A stretch of DNA of 62,000 nucleotides from Lingula anatina (taxonomy: Eukaryota; Brachiopoda; Lingulata; Lingulida; Lingulidae): contig NW_019775620.1 in assembly GCF_001039355.2 (NCBI RefSeq), positions 1 through 62,000 on the forward strand, given 5' to 3'. The notes under the pieces were generated by a model. That model had not been told where the DNA came from, searched no databases, and saw nothing but the letters and a program-made list of their open reading frames with translations. Shown here in pieces: positions 21,448 through 34,852 of this stretch (its first letter is position 1; each line of letters opens with the position of its first letter). The translations under genes and the position numbers were made by a program.

Positions 21448-23956
21448 TGCAACGTGTGGCAAAAGGATACTACTATTTCTAGTACTACTTTTACTACGTG
21501 TACTAAAACCTGTGCTGGTACAACTACTACTAAAGATAATGATCACCAGGGAAATAATTATATAAAACGTTATTGTTATTTTTTATTCACGCACTTATAG
21601 GTAATAGTAACATATATACGTTGATGCCTAGAACATTTTTGACATTACTATATTTTTCTAATATAATGGTTATCTGTACTACCCACTCTGTTTTCTTGAC
21701 AGCTGTACCATTACTATATTACCAGGACAACACCACGAAAACAACTCCAAGAAAACAACATACACTATTCATGAAACCATATATGCACTGAGTAATGTTT
21801 ATGGTGCACCTTTTTTCAAAATGTTTATAATAATGAAAATAAACAGATGAAAATGCAATGAGAATGAAAGAAAAAAACGTTCGAGATGCTTTATAATAGT
21901 ATTAATGGGAAAACAAAAGTTATTACACGGAGACCGATGCCCAAGTGCAAGGATTGTCATCACCGCACCTTCGTCGTGTGTGTGTGTGTGTATTTGTGTA
22001 AAAATGAATATGACAATAACAACTTATTTACTCGTCTTTCATTGCCAAGATAACTCCACGAAAGGGGACAGAAAGCGTTCCACTGGATACTGTTGGTTGT
22101 CTATCCCATATTTCCTGCAAACAGCCAACAGATTTTTCTTTGCCTCATTTACAGATTTCCCCTTTACAGCTACCTGGCATAACAAGTTCTCATAGGGCTC
22201 ATTTTCTTTCAACTCGGACTCCATTGGAAATAATATTATTTCCCCTTTTTCATGAGCCTCAGCAAGGATCTCCAGTGTGGCAATGCCCGGTCGCGATAGT
22301 GCCTTGGCGTGGGCTGTTGTGGTACACATGACCCCTATCAGCTGACACCTTGGCTCCAATGGCCAGACGCGTGGTTGTATCCCACATGCAATCAAGAAAT
22401 TTAGGAAAAGGATATCTGTTTCGAAGACGGTGCGTATCCAGTTCCGGTAATGGGCGCCGGTTACTCGTTCGTTGATCTCGATCAGTTTCGGTCCCGTCGG
22501 CGCCATTTTAAACTCGACACTATACACTCCATCTGTGAGACCAACCGCGTCAACACACTGCTTTGTGGCCATTACCATCTGCCGCTGCTTGTCAAGGGGT
22601 AAACATGACGGCATACACGATGAAGTCTCAAAAAAGAGAGGAAAGCGGGTAGGTCCACAATCAGAGATGAATGCCGCTAAAATCTTTCCTCGAAACATGA
22701 CGACCTCCACCCCATGTTTTGTTCCTAGTGAATACTCTGCTAGGTGCATTTCCTTGCCGTAACCAATGCCAAACGCTTTTTCATCCGTGTTCTGTAATGT
22801 TTTCTGAATGCTGTTGAAGTATTTCAGACACTCTTTCTCGTCTTTTACCAGATGGATACCGAAGGAATATGCCCCGTATTCCGGCTTCAGAATGGCGGGA
22901 TACCTAATAAGATTTGAGGATCCCTTCACATCTTCAGGTCGGACAATTTCGTGTATCTTGACTGCATATAGATGAGGTTTTGGCAAGAAAGAGCTGCAGG
23001 TCGACGATGCCAACAAAGCATTTTGGCTCAAACTTTTCTTCTTAGCCATTCTTGAAGCCTCGGGGGTATTTCCAAGCATGCGCAGTGCTTCGCACACCAA
23101 AGCCGTCAGAGGAACGTAATTCTCGTCCACTGTCATGCATCCGTCTACGTCTAGGCCTTGTGTGCGCAGTAGATGGACAATTTTCTTGGTATTTTCATCA
23201 TCGTGGCTGTGGTCTTCTATATCACATTGGATAAACTTGTATACCCTTTTCACCGCACTGTGGTTAGGATCAGGGTCAATCAAAATGATCTGAAATGAGT
23301 TAAAAGACGCACATGCATTAAGGAGCATTCTTTAACAAGACTTCATTTCAAGGTAGGTACGACTATTACCTTGATATCAATAACAATTCTGATACTTTTC
23401 TAATAAAACTTCTTATAAAAATAAATTTCATATAGACTTTAAACGGCAAGTTTACGACATGATATATATTTAAAGTAAAGTAAATAAAAAAAATGTATAA
23501 CATTTTTTTCAAATCACGGACCCTCTAAATTCAAGTGTTAAATATGTATTTCTACTGCTGAAAACATTTACCTTAACATTGTACTCCTCGGCAGCTCTCC
23601 AAACGAACTCTTTACGTATCCTTTCTCCTCCACCAATAAGGAGGATTTTCTTTCCTCGAAGAAGAAATCGCTGACTACGGTTGACCATGGTTGCCACCAG
23701 GGGGCGCACGCTGCTTCCAAGCTCGGCAGGGTTCTGCAATTCGCACATCTGTGTGTTTTCAATGATTTTCCTGCTGTTATTGACACTGACAGCAACGGCC
23801 TCATAACTGCCGGCTTCTTGCTGAGTCAAGACAAAATTGACTCCTGAAAAATATAAATATATCTAAAAAAAAATGTAGCTTTTTATCATGCAATAAAGCC
23901 AGAGCAAGCGAATCTAGTTACCACCATTTCTGAGTCGTCTTTGTACTGCGTAAGCC

Positions 23957-24360
23957 TGTTATCTCATATACACTACTTAAAAGAAGTTATGGTACGCTTA
24001 GAACAGCTGATGTTTAGATATAAAGTTTACTGTTCAATAACTTAAACCATAAAATTATAATTGTTTACCATTATATTTTAATAATCGTGAATTGTATTTG
24101 AAGCCAAGTAATTTGTTTATTTATTTATTTTTTACTTATTTCACCCACCAAAATAAGCCTGTTATCTCATATACACTACTTAAAAGAAGTTAGGGAACGT
24201 TTAGAACAGCTGATGTTAAGAAAGAAAGTTTACTGTTCAATAACTGTAAGCGTAAAAATTACAAATTATAGATTTTTATTGTTTACCATAAAAAAATTTA
24301 AATCGTGCATTGTGTTTGAACGTATGCAATTTTATCTTTATTTTTACTTTTTTCACCCGC
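23957..24360. repeat. ~200-bp direct tandem duplication in an intron of copy B
   Basis: CCTGTTATCTCATATACACT begins each unit, at about 23956 and 24157, and similarity continues through CAGCTGATGTT to the ATTTTTACTT region. Copy A has a single unit here (11098-11310). Confidence 0.8.
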
Positions 24361-25604
24361 CATTATAAAAATAATAATATTTACTTTTAGCGAGCAAAAA
24401 ATATTTGAATTGCTACACTGACATCCAATACATAATGACGACTTTGTCTTAGAATTGCTTAAATTTCATAATAGTAGGTATGTCTCAAACTTTTGCGTCT
24501 TAAAAGGCGGGTGTCGTTTACGCCCTTTTGAGCAGTATATTATTTGCATTCAAAAAAATGTTAACTTTAGAGATATACACAATATTGTTTTAAATCTTAA
24601 ATTATTCAAATATTTACCTATAATGCCTGTTTCTGCCAATAATCCTCCGCGTTCTTTGTTGAGACAGTTCTCGTGCTTCATCCAATTTCCCAATATATCC
24701 TCCGCTTTTTCTTTAATCATTGAACGTATCTGTAAATCATGTACATAATATAAATTCTATTTTTTACAGATTTTGTGGCTTAAATGTATTGCCATTACCT
24801 CATTGCTTCTGCAGGGATCTCAGCTTTTTAACTAAGTTACTTCAAAGACCCACCTTTTCAATTTTGGATTTATTCTGTAACCCCCACTGAATCAGAAAGC
24901 TTTCCAGAGACAATGGTAAAGTATTGTTGCAATGGAGCGTTCTGTCCGCGTGACCAATGCCGCAGACAATGTCTGAAACCAGCTGATTCCCATCAGGAGT
25001 GCAGCAGACGACAGCTCGTATTGTGCAGGACAATGCCTTTGACTTGATGCCGACTGAAAGAAAAGCAGAACAAAGATGTCAGTAAACTGGTCGCGTGATT
25101 CCTTTATGAGAAAATACATGGGGTATATTCTTTAAATATAAAAGGCTCACACAACCATTCCATGCACTCATACATATTTTATAAATACTGGCATTTGCTG
25201 TATATATTTAACCTGTAAAGAAACGTACCTGCCTGTTCCTCATAGTCAAGATGAGGGACAGGTAGTGGTTTAAGAGTCTCACAAAATGCCTCCACTATGA
25301 TACTCTCCCCATCTTCCAGAACAGCCAGACCTTGACATACGGCGCTGTAGATGTTCTCTACGTCTTTGGCAGAATGGTAGGTAACACTTCGTGACGCAGG
25401 CTCACCTGCCTTGACAACTACCTAGACAGTAAAAATATTTTGTGAAAATTGTTGTCAGCCCGTCAAACTCTAAACATATTAAACCACCAAACACGTATTT
25501 ATACATATGAAAGATCGGGAGCAATATCAACTTGGAACAGCGGGTGACTGAAAAGAAAGGTTGTCAACTTTAATAATTTTACCCATTATTATTTTTGTAG
25601 AAGG

Positions 25605-25606
25605 AA

Positions 25607-25639
<33 letters not shown>

Positions 25640-25787
25640 AACACACACACAAACACATATACAGTTTACAAACACATAAAAAGAGGGATCCGCTGATAAA
25701 CGTACCGCTTTAATCTCTTTTGTAGACAAAGAACTAATAAAAACATCCAACTCCTTCTTCGTTGCCTCTTTTCCGTCTTCTTTATCN

Positions 25788-25832
<45 letters not shown>

Positions 25833-25850
25833 ACACACACACAAACACAT
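25605..25850. repeat. (TC)n tracts and probable false duplication at an N
   Basis: Sequence 25636-25785 (CA run, exon end and part of the exon) repeats at about 25832-25980 on the other side of N 25786. The left copy stops exactly at the N, which fits an assembly error better than a real partial exon. Confidence 0.75.
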
Positions 25851-26986
25851 ATACAGTTTACAAACACATAAAAAGAGGGATCCGCTGATAAACGTACCGC
25901 TTTAATCTCTTTTGTAGACAAAGAACTAATAAAAACATCCAACTCCTTCTTCGTTGCCTCTTTTCCGTCTTCTTTATCGTCAACAGTGACAACGGAAATA
26001 TTATTTCTCTCCGAGTAATAAGGCATTCGTGATCTGAACACGAACGCCAACGTATCGGGAAAGGCAACACCAGCGTCCGCTACCAGAATACGAGTGAGAA
26101 TTCGATCATCCAAATACTTCATCAAATCTTGCGTGACTCCTAGTGGGCAATCTAATTTTTTCTCAAATTCGACACTGGTGTGACTTTCACTGTGCAAGCG
26201 TACATCCGATATCTCCTCATCTGCAATAAGAGAAATAAAAATGAATAAGTAAACAAATATTATATATAATACATCTTTTAAACAAGTATCTTAAAAATGA
26301 ATTGATAAATAAATGAGAGTGAAGTTAACCGATGTTGTCACACAATGCTATATTTAACTTCCGGATATCATACCTATGGAAAGGTTAATAAAGTAAGTAA
26401 CACGGCGAGGTGGAGTGAAGATGTCCAAAAATGTTCGACCACAAGAATTAAATGTGACAGCCTTGTGTACTCGTAAGGTTTGCAGATCTCCTTCATTGGT
26501 GGGTTCTTTCTGAAGCCATGTTAAAGAGGGTACCAGTAACATACCACCAGGACACTGCTTCCCACCCTCTCAACACAGGTTCAGACAGGTCAGAGGTTCC
26601 CCCAGTACCACCATCGTGATCTCTTCAATCGTAGACTTAGTCCGCCGATTCTGTAAAAATTTGCAAGTGATAGTGACATACTGTAGGAATACACATGAAA
26701 ATGTACTATTTTAACATTAGCAGATAATTTTCTTCCATTCTTTTGACTGAAAGAAATAAGATACAAGCTAGATGGACGAAAAAGACCCATTTTTATGAAC
26801 GTTGATTGAAGGGTTCACTTGGGCCTTTCTGGATTAACTTATGGTATTTTGATAATTTCACATTATTACCTGCATTCTCTCTATGGTTTCTGGCAAGTCG
26901 TAAAATCCCAGTCCTTGCTGCAAATCATGCCAAAACTGACTTTTCTTGATTTCTTCGAGTAAAGAGCAGTGGTCCATTTTACGTGC

Positions 26987-27960
26987 CTATTAGGGTAAAT
27001 GTTCATATCAATAGATAATACTGCATCATTTACTGCACTTTTTTTATTGGAATATGCAATAACTTCTGTTAACACACCATTTCCCTTCATTAGCTAGCAC
27101 TCACCTATCGCGTTTAAATCTATTTTCTCATAAAGTACTAGTACTTGCTGGCATTTACACCACATCAGATGCCCTTTTCATAATACGTTACATGTCTGAA
27201 TAGGAGACATAGGGTAAATGTTATGAAATTATGATATTTAATATTTGTAAAACAAAGACATTTTAACCTCGTTTTTACCTCTGAGAAGGAAGTTATGTTT
27301 GTGGTTCAGTTAGTTAATTTTTATTTTTGCAGCATTATGCAAATGCCATGGACGGATTTTTATTAAGTTTATAGGATAGGTCACAACTTAGACAAGGAAA
27401 AATGTTTAGGTGTGAAGGTTGAAACGGATTACATCGTACCATATTGAATTGCGACTGATTACCATTGTAACGAGCTCCCATGGCACTTAGATGTTCGCAC
27501 TATTAAAATGATGATATTTTTCATTTATAAAGAGCGACACTTAGCTTATAAAAAGTGGCATATGTACATATGTATCTATTATCCCTGAAATAATGATGTT
27601 GATTTTGGTTAACAGCGCTAGATAGGGAACGACAGAACGTTCTCCTCAGATTTTTACAACAGTTTTCGTATGCAAGGCAGATCGATACCTCGGTATTTTC
27701 ATGTTGTGGTTAAAACCAGACACATTCATCTTGTTTATGATAAACAGGTTGTCTTTAAATGGGACCAGTAGGATTAAAGACAGTATACAGCCATTTGTAT
27801 GTTACAGCATTTTTTCTAATTCGCGGAAGGATATCCATAAGGGTTGAGAACAAATGGGAATTGGATTTGGATCAATGTAATGAAGTCTAATACATAACCA
27901 AATAGAACATAGAGGTACCGTCATACCTTAGAAGCCAAATAATGCATTTGTGAAAGCAGC
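26987..27960. other. 5' flank of copy B, shared with copy D
   Basis: This matches 40056-40430 and 41660-42010 (for example the ATGCAAATGCCATGGACGGA segment), with the D side interrupted by two transposons. No gene is seen. Confidence 0.65.
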
Positions 27961-29372
27961 CGTTTTGGTGATTATTTTTCAGTTTCAGGCATTTTTTATT
28001 TCGAAGAGTACAAGGCAGACAGCTAGAATACAAAGTGCATGTAGATCCTAGGGGTTGCTGCCTATTAAACAATGACTTAGGTTGGGCAAAATGTTAACCC
28101 TCAAATGGCAAAATTTACGTCTGATTTGAAACGATCCGTTCTCGAGTCTTCCAGATCATGCTTTACAATAGACACAGTGTCTTAGACTATGAACCATTCT
28201 TAAAAAATGTTTTGGCTTCAAAGCTCGAAGTTGCTGTATAACGTCACATTACTTTATGAACACTCATGTTTTCATTCGCAAACTGCACTACAAACTATTG
28301 AGAGAAAATGGGTTTAAAAATGGTATTTCATGATAAATATAATATAACTCTCACATGGGTATGAAATTGCCAAATGCTGTCTGTTCCCTGTACATGTATA
28401 CATGTAGAATGACACGTACATTCATTCATACATTCAAAAATTTTAGTATTGCCCATATTGTAATACTTATATTAAGGTATGGGATGGGACCCTAACTATG
28501 TCAATATATCGGAATTGAAAATGGCAAAATCATGGAAAAAATAACCCATATTTTAGTTTAAAATTCTTACCTTGTTGTTAAGTAAAGAGCATTGAAAACG
28601 TCTCCCGGGTCTTCAGAAAGTAATATGTCGCCCTCAACCTTAAGACTCAGACTTCTTGCGCTGTGCCGATATTATTAATATCTAAACACAGTGATGAGAC
28701 TGCCAACGTGTAAATGTCACAATCAGTTTGCGCATGCACTACACACTTTGTAACCATGCAGGTGGTACAATCGGCTCTTTGTAAATTAGAGATGTTTATT
28801 TCCACAAAAACATGAACTTAATAATAATTAATAATTTCAATGATCAACATAGGTGTGTCGATTTGATATTCCTAAGTGTATGGTTATGTTATTTATTGAA
28901 AAGGAATTCATATTCATATACGCTTGGTATTTGGTACATTCCCCCGGTATAAAGCTAGTGATTCTCTCTATAGAGAGATGTGTTCACATGTGTGACATAA
29001 CTTTCCCCACATATTCAAACGCCCTGTTACTGTATATGCATTCAGTTCAACCTCATGGACTCTCCGGACCATGTTGTTATCAAGTTTTTCTCCAGTTTTC
29101 ACAGCTATCAATGTAATTAAAGTTTTCAAGGTTATCATGTTACAAGTTTATATGTAATCAGTTTTTAAGTTTTAAGTTTATGGAGTTTCTTGAAATATGC
29201 AATCTATGAACTCCAAAAACGTTTCATCTGTTTTTAATCCACGGTTATGGTACAGTTACCTCGTATATTCTTCTGAAGACCCTTTTTGCCACCTAAAAAT
29301 CTTAAGCAAACTGAGTATATTCTTCGGATATAATATAATATAATATAATATAATATAATATAATATAATATA
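27961..29372. repeat. Large near-identical duplicate of 33434-34852
   Basis: About 1.4 kb matches 33434-34852 with only scattered substitutions and a small indel near 28820, far closer than other parts of the repeat units. It ends in a (TATAA)n tract. The partner copy begins exactly after N 33432, so recent duplication and unmerged haplotypes are both possible. Confidence 0.85.
29329..29371. repeat. (TATAA)n pentanucleotide microsatellite
   Basis: A pure run of the five-base unit; the homologous tract at 34804-34852 is longer, so it is length-variable. Confidence 0.95.
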
Positions 29373-29518
29373 TAAACATTTTTTCAAGAAATGACGAGCA
29401 CTTACATAGAAATATTGACCTTTTACACTGTATGTCAAATGTCGCAACTATTTCTCATTTATGCTAAATGATCCAAACAAACCTAGCCGCAAAAGTAATA
29501 TTTTTATTTGACACTTAA

Positions 29519-30684
29519 GGTAGCAATTAACAGTAAATGGCCAAAATGTGGGTGTTTTTCTGAATTTGTCAGTATTAGATAGATGAAATATCAACTACAT
29601 ATCAGCCTATCTTAAAATAATGGAAGTTTACAAATAAACCCGTAATTTTAGCCTAATTGCTGATTTACCCCTGTGGTAGCGTGTCTGAGTTTTAAAGTAG
29701 GTCACACTTGACCATATATGTGTTTGATAGGCAGCTCCACCGGCAGCTGTATATTTCCCCGTACTAGATTGCTGCTAAGCCTTTCACATTCTGTGAGTAA
29801 CGTCCCGCTTTCGCTTGCCAAACAATACTTTTCATTTTGAATTTATCAGTGAACTTAATTCTGACGATCTACTAAAGCTCTAAAAAGCAGACATATAGAT
29901 GAGACGTATATGGGCAAAGGCAATCCCCCTAGGTGTCACGTGGTGAAGAAGGCTGACGTCACGACTAACATGGTGGCTGCTGTCAATGCATGGAGGGGGC
30001 CTCCGGTTGAAAATGTTCAATAATAATGTTGAAAATGGATGAAAGTCATAGTGGCAGTTACATAGGCAGTGAGTAGAGGGTTGAACCAGTATAAATAACT
30101 AAATTTCTCAGCTTGCCAATGCAGCTCACTGGTTATATCTCGTTGGAATCTCCGGGGAGCACTAAAAGGCTGATTTCTCTGCTTCAGTTTATGGCTTAAA
30201 GAGAACGATTTAGACCAGTGTCAAAATTAATTAGAACTCTCAACCGAAGAAAGCTGGCATTCATTCGTTAGATCTAAGGTTTGTCTTAAAATATGTTTCT
30301 GGGATTTCATAACATCAGCTCTGTTTTCAACTTACGCGTGCTTTAGTTAGACTAGGGGGTCTCGTTGAACTGGAAAGCAGGTTTATTTTGATATCTCTGC
30401 TAATTTAAAACATGTCGCTAATTTGAGGCGCATCCTTGTTGATCCAAGTGAGGGCTCACGAGTCAAGCTGTCTACACATGTCCATTTGAAGTGGACTTCT
30501 AGTTTTTAAGGTGTTAAGATCATGTTGAGCACACCTATTAAGCATTATATCTCATTACGTAACGATTACATAATAAAATAAGGATATGAAATGAAAAGCT
30601 GTTGAAATAAGCTTTCTATTGATATGTAACATGTTGGTATATCTTGGGCGGTTTAGAAGATAGCTACCCCTGTTAATTGCTAAC
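29519..30684. mobile_element. 1.17-kb TTAA-flanked element
   Basis: Flanked by TTAA at 29515-29518 and 30685-30688. Ends are inverted: GGTAGCAATTAACAG on the left; the right end read inward is GTTAGCAATTAACAG (14 of 15 match). The equivalent site in other units has no insert (GACACTTACTTGC... at 34970; similar at 8272 and 21152). There is no long open frame, so it is non-autonomous. It is not the same family as 2043-2374. Confidence 0.7.
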
Positions 30685-30688
30685 TTAA

Positions 30689-31374
30689 TTGTGACATAAA
30701 TTCTCCGTCTAACTTCTTTTGTTTATTTTAAGAAAAAATTAATTTCTATGCCTCCTTTCATGAAGTACAACATGAAATAAACTTAAAAAAATGCCATCCA
30801 CATGTAGCATTGCGCTGGTCACAACCAATAATGCCGTTGCGTCATATAGTTATATAGCGTATTATAGTACAATAAAGATTACATACCTCGGAGTAAAAAA
30901 AAAAAAAAGACTGCCGATCCTAGGTTTGCCCCTCTATGTACTGCTTACTGCCCACATCCACATTGCAATGTTTGTTAAAAGGGCACCACTAGTAGTACTA
31001 CCTGCGACTACTACTAAAAACAATGATCACGAGGGGAATAAACAGGCGTTGACAGTACAGTACGAATGAAAAGTGGAAAAGTTGCAGCGTCTTAGGTTTT
31101 ACTCAAGTATGCTAGCTATTAAACTACTGTAGCAGAAATCAAAGGCTATGGAGACAGAGTCTATAAAGGATAGAAGTTTTCATCTGTGATATTTAGTCAG
31201 ATAATGGTGCAATTAACAGCATTGTAAAACGCATAAAATAACCTTGGTTCTCGCTCATTCAATGATGTTGTAGTTACTTATCTAGGCTGATATTTAATGG
31301 ATTTGTGTTAAAATGCATTCTGATAGTTTTCATTGAAACACACCCTGCATTCCTTACGGTTGGGTCACTGTCTT
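30689..31374. other. 3' spacer of copy C with a decayed first-exon relic
   Basis: Around 30885-31030 the minus strand aligns with the 21-codon exon and its upstream flank at 21385-21560, but the coding part is replaced in places by a poly-A/T run and the frame is lost; only the donor GAG|GTATGT remains good. No other gene is visible. Confidence 0.5.
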
Positions 31375-32420
31375 TCATGGCCAAGATAACTCCACGAAAG
31401 GGGACAGAAAGCGTTCCACTGGATACTGTTGGTTGTTTATCCCATATTTCCTGCAAACTGCCAACAGCTAGCTTTTTCTTCGCTTCATCTACAGATTTCC
31501 CCTTAACAGCTACATGACATAACGGCTTCTCAAAAGGCTCATTTTCCTCCAAGTTGGGCTCTGTTGGAAAGAAAATTATTTCTCCTTTTTCATGAGCCTC
31601 AGCAAGGATCTCCAGTGTAGCAATGCCCGGCCGCGATAGTGCCTTGGCGTGGGCTGTTGTGGTACACATGACCCCTATGAGCTGGCACCTTGGCTCCAAT
31701 GGCCGGACGCTGGGTTGTATCCCACACGCAATTAAGAAATTTAGGAAAAGGATATCTGTTTCGAAGACGGCTAGTATCCAGTTCATTACCATCTATCCTT
31801 GCTTGTCAAGGGGTAAACATAACGGAATACACGATGAAGTCTTAAAAAAGAGAGGAAAGCGGGTAGGTCCACAATCAGAGATGAATGCCGCTAAAATCTC
31901 TCCTCGAAACATGACGACCTCCACCCCATGTTTGGTTCCCATTGCATACTCTGCTAGGTGTATTTCGTTGCCGTAACCAATACCAAAGGTTTCTTCGTCA
32001 GTATTATCTAATGTTTTTTTAATGTTGTTGAAATACCTGAGACATTTTTCTTCGTCCTCGACGAGATGGATACCGAAGGAATATGTCCCGTATTCCGGCT
32101 TCAGAATGGCGGGATCGATACCTAATAAGATTTGACGATCCTTTCACATCTTCAGTTCGAACAATTTTGTGTATCTTGACTGCATATAGATAAAGGTTTG
32201 GCAAGAAAGAGCTGAAGGTTGAAAATGCCAATATAGCCTTTTGGCTCAGACTTTTCTTCTTAGCCTTTCTTGAAGGCTCGGGGGTGTTTCCAAGCATGCG
32301 CAGTGCTTCGCACACCAGAGCCGTCAGAGGAACGTGATTCTCGTCCACATGTAGCCATGCATCTGTCTACGGCTAAGCCCTGTGTGCGCAGTAGATGAAC
32401 ACTTTTCTCGGCATTTATTC
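31375..32420 (-). pseudogene. Copy C: remnant of last exon of the CARNS1-like gene
   Basis: Only the final exon is represented. It has a frameshift near the C-terminus (after EAKKK), a deletion removing the EINGR catalytic segment (junction near 31789), and a 4-bp insertion (GATCGATACC near 32113) that shifts the frame. Homology ends abruptly near 32420, where Tc1-like sequence begins. The 3' third resembles copy D (PNLEENEPFEKPLCHVAVKG), while the 5' part resembles copy E. No upstream exons are present. Confidence 0.85.
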
Positions 32421-32429
32421 AAACGCTAA

Positions 32430-33185
32430 AGTTTAAAGGTCCCTCGTGAACAAGAGATTATTGCAAGCTGGTTATTTTACACGACCAGTGCGGAAACCGC
32501 TGTTAACAGCAGTTCATATACATTGTACAGCGACATCTGTAGTGGTCTGGGGACCACGTGCGTTTGCAGCCAAACCACTGTAAACACGTCGTTTTCAGTG
32601 ATGAGGCCAAATATGGAGTATTTAGAGTTGAGAGTCGAATCCGTATATGCCGACGTGTACGAGAGGTATATAACGACAATTGTTTACTGCCTTGGGTGCA
32701 AGCAGGGGTGGTAGCGTCTCTGTTTGGGGAGCATTTCATGCCGTTGCCAAAACCCGTTTTTTTTTTTTTTTTAAGGCAACCTCAAACAGGATTCCTACAG
32801 AAACATTCTACAAAAACAATGTTAACAATGTAAGAGTCATCTTCTTTTGTGTACCAAGATGACTACGTACCCCCACATCGAGCTCGCAGAATCACTGTTT
32901 TTTTTTTTTTTTTTTTTTTTCAAAACTAAGGGGTTCAGCAACTACCCTGGCCTGAAAACTCCTCAGATATAAAACCGATTGAAAATCAGTGTGGGCGGTT
33001 GTAACTCCCTATAGCAGGCAAATATCACTGCGCGGAATGATATCCCCATCCAATCTCTGAAAAACTTGTCACAGGGTATGCCATGTAGTGCGAGGGCGCT
33101 GCAAGCGGCTGCTGGTCTTACCCGCTGTTGGTTACTACTTGATTTAGTGTAATGAATTATTTGACTGTGTAGCATAGCACTGTCC
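32430..33185 (+). mobile_element. Tc1/mariner-like transposase fragment
   Basis: Plus-strand frames encode VVFSDEAKYGVFRVESRIRI and, after a shift, GGSVSVWGAFHAV, the DDE region of Tc1-type transposases around the second Asp. Farther on, SNYPGLKTPQI matches the place of the DWPAQSPDLNPIE motif but has stops. Poly-T runs (32757-32772, 32898-32920) interrupt it. It is dead. A related copy lies at 44034-44705 at the same position beside copy E. Confidence 0.8.
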
Positions 33186-33433
33186 TGAGGCTATCATTTT
33201 CTTTAAGTGTGTGTCCACGAGAAAACCAACCCAAATGTAGAAAATGCGGCAAGGTGGGGGTGAACGGATTTACATCATATTTGGTGTGTTTGAACCTTTA
33301 TTTGAACAATATCTGAGGCTGCAATATTTCCTGAAAAAAATCCCTACTTACAGAGATATGGCCAGTGACAATTTGGGGGTATAATCAACCAAAAATTCTT
33401 CTGAAAAACAGGGTTATATTGATTGGCTTTANT
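33186..33433. other. Unique stretch ending at N 33432
   Basis: About 250 bp matching nothing else in the window, between the Tc1 fragment and the gap. No gene is seen. Confidence 0.5.
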
Positions 33434-34852
33434 CGTTTTGGTGATTATTTTTCAGTTTCAGGCATTTTTGATTTCGAAGAGTACAAGGCAGACAGCTAGA
33501 GTACAAAGTGCATGTAGATCCTAGGGGTTGCTGCCTATTAAACAATGACTTAGGTTGGGCAAAATGTTAACCCTCAAATGGCAAAATTTACGTCTGATTT
33601 CAAACGATCCGTTCTCGAGTCTTCCAGATCATGCTTTACAATAGACACAGTGTCTTAGACTATGAACCATTCTTAAAAAATGTTTTGGCTTCAAAGCTTG
33701 AAGTTGCTGTATAACGTCACATTACTTTGTGAACACTCATGTTTTCATTCGCAAACTGCACTACAAACTATTGAGAGAAAATGGGTTTAAAAATGGTATT
33801 TCATGATAAATATAATATAACTCTCACATGGGTATGAAATTGCCAAATGCTGTCTGTCCCCTGTACATGTATACATGTAGAATGACACGTACATTCATTC
33901 ATACATTCAAAAATTTTAGTATTGCCCATATGGTAATACTTATATTAAGGTATGGGATGGGACCCTAACTATGTCAATATATCGGAATTGAAAATGGCAA
34001 AATCATGGAAAAAATAACCCATATTTTAGTTTAAAATTCTTACCTTGTTGTTAAGTAAAGAGCATTGAAAACGTCTCCCGGGTCTTCAGAAAGTAATATG
34101 TCGCCCTCAACCTTAAGACTCAGACTTCTTGCGCTGTGCCGATATTATTAATATCTAAACACAGTGATGAGACTGCCAACGTGTAAATGTCACAATCAGT
34201 TTGCGCATGCACTACACACTTTGTAACCATGCAGGTGGTACAATCGGCTCTTTGTAAATTAGAGATGTTTATTTCCACAAAAACATGAACTTAAAGATAA
34301 TTTCAATGATCAACATAGGTGTGTCGATTTGATATTCCTAAGTGTATGGTTATGTTATCTATTGAAAAAGAATTCATATTCATATACGCTTGGTATTTGG
34401 TACATTCCCCCGGTATAAAGCTAATGATTCTCTCTATGGAGAGATGTGTTCACATGTGTGACATAACTTTCCCCACATATTCAAACGCCCTGTTACTGTA
34501 TATGCATTCAGTTCAACCTCATGGACTCTCCGGACCATGTTGTTATCAAGTTTTTTTACCATTTTCTCCAGTTTTCACAGCTATTAATGTTATCACAGTT
34601 TTCAAGGCTATCAAGTTTATATGTAATCAGTTTATAAGTTTTACGTTTATGGAATTTATTCAGATATAGAATATATGAGCTCCAAAAACGTTTAATCTGA
34701 TTTTATTCCACGGTTACGGTACAGTTACCCCGTATGTTCTTCTCAATACCATTTTTGCCACCTAAAAAAATCTTAGGCTAACTAAACTGAGTACATTCTT
34801 CGGATATAATATAATATAATATAATATAATATAATATAATATAATATAATAT
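33434..34852. repeat. Partner of the 27961-29372 duplicate
   Basis: It starts one base after the N at 33432 and runs through the (TATAA)n tract. See the partner for details; the identity is much higher than expected from the age of the tandem units. Confidence 0.85.

Larger units (their letters stand above)
22039..26986 (-). pseudogene. CARNS1-like: Copy B: carnosine synthase 1-like gene with one nonsense codon
   Basis: Eight exons match copy A: 26986-26870, 26650-26374, 26220-25898, 25421-25229, 25053-24854, 24729-24618, 23843-23572 and 23289-22039. All splice sites and phases are intact, and the ATP-grasp half keeps Glu-Ile-Asn and Arg (EINERVTG, with Gly changed to Glu). In the second exon, however, the Leu codon TTA of NLCLEGG reads TGA (26572-26570), in frame, at codon 27 of that exon. 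A truncated product is predicted. Because everything else is open, the lesion is recent, allelic, or a base-calling error. Part of the third exon is also duplicated next to an N at 25786. The candidate 5' exon near 30885 is decayed and has no TATA element. Confidence 0.8.

Noticed and set aside
30791-31069. 92-codon plus-strand frame
   Set aside because: It is antisense to the decayed first-exon relic and runs through a poly-A tract.
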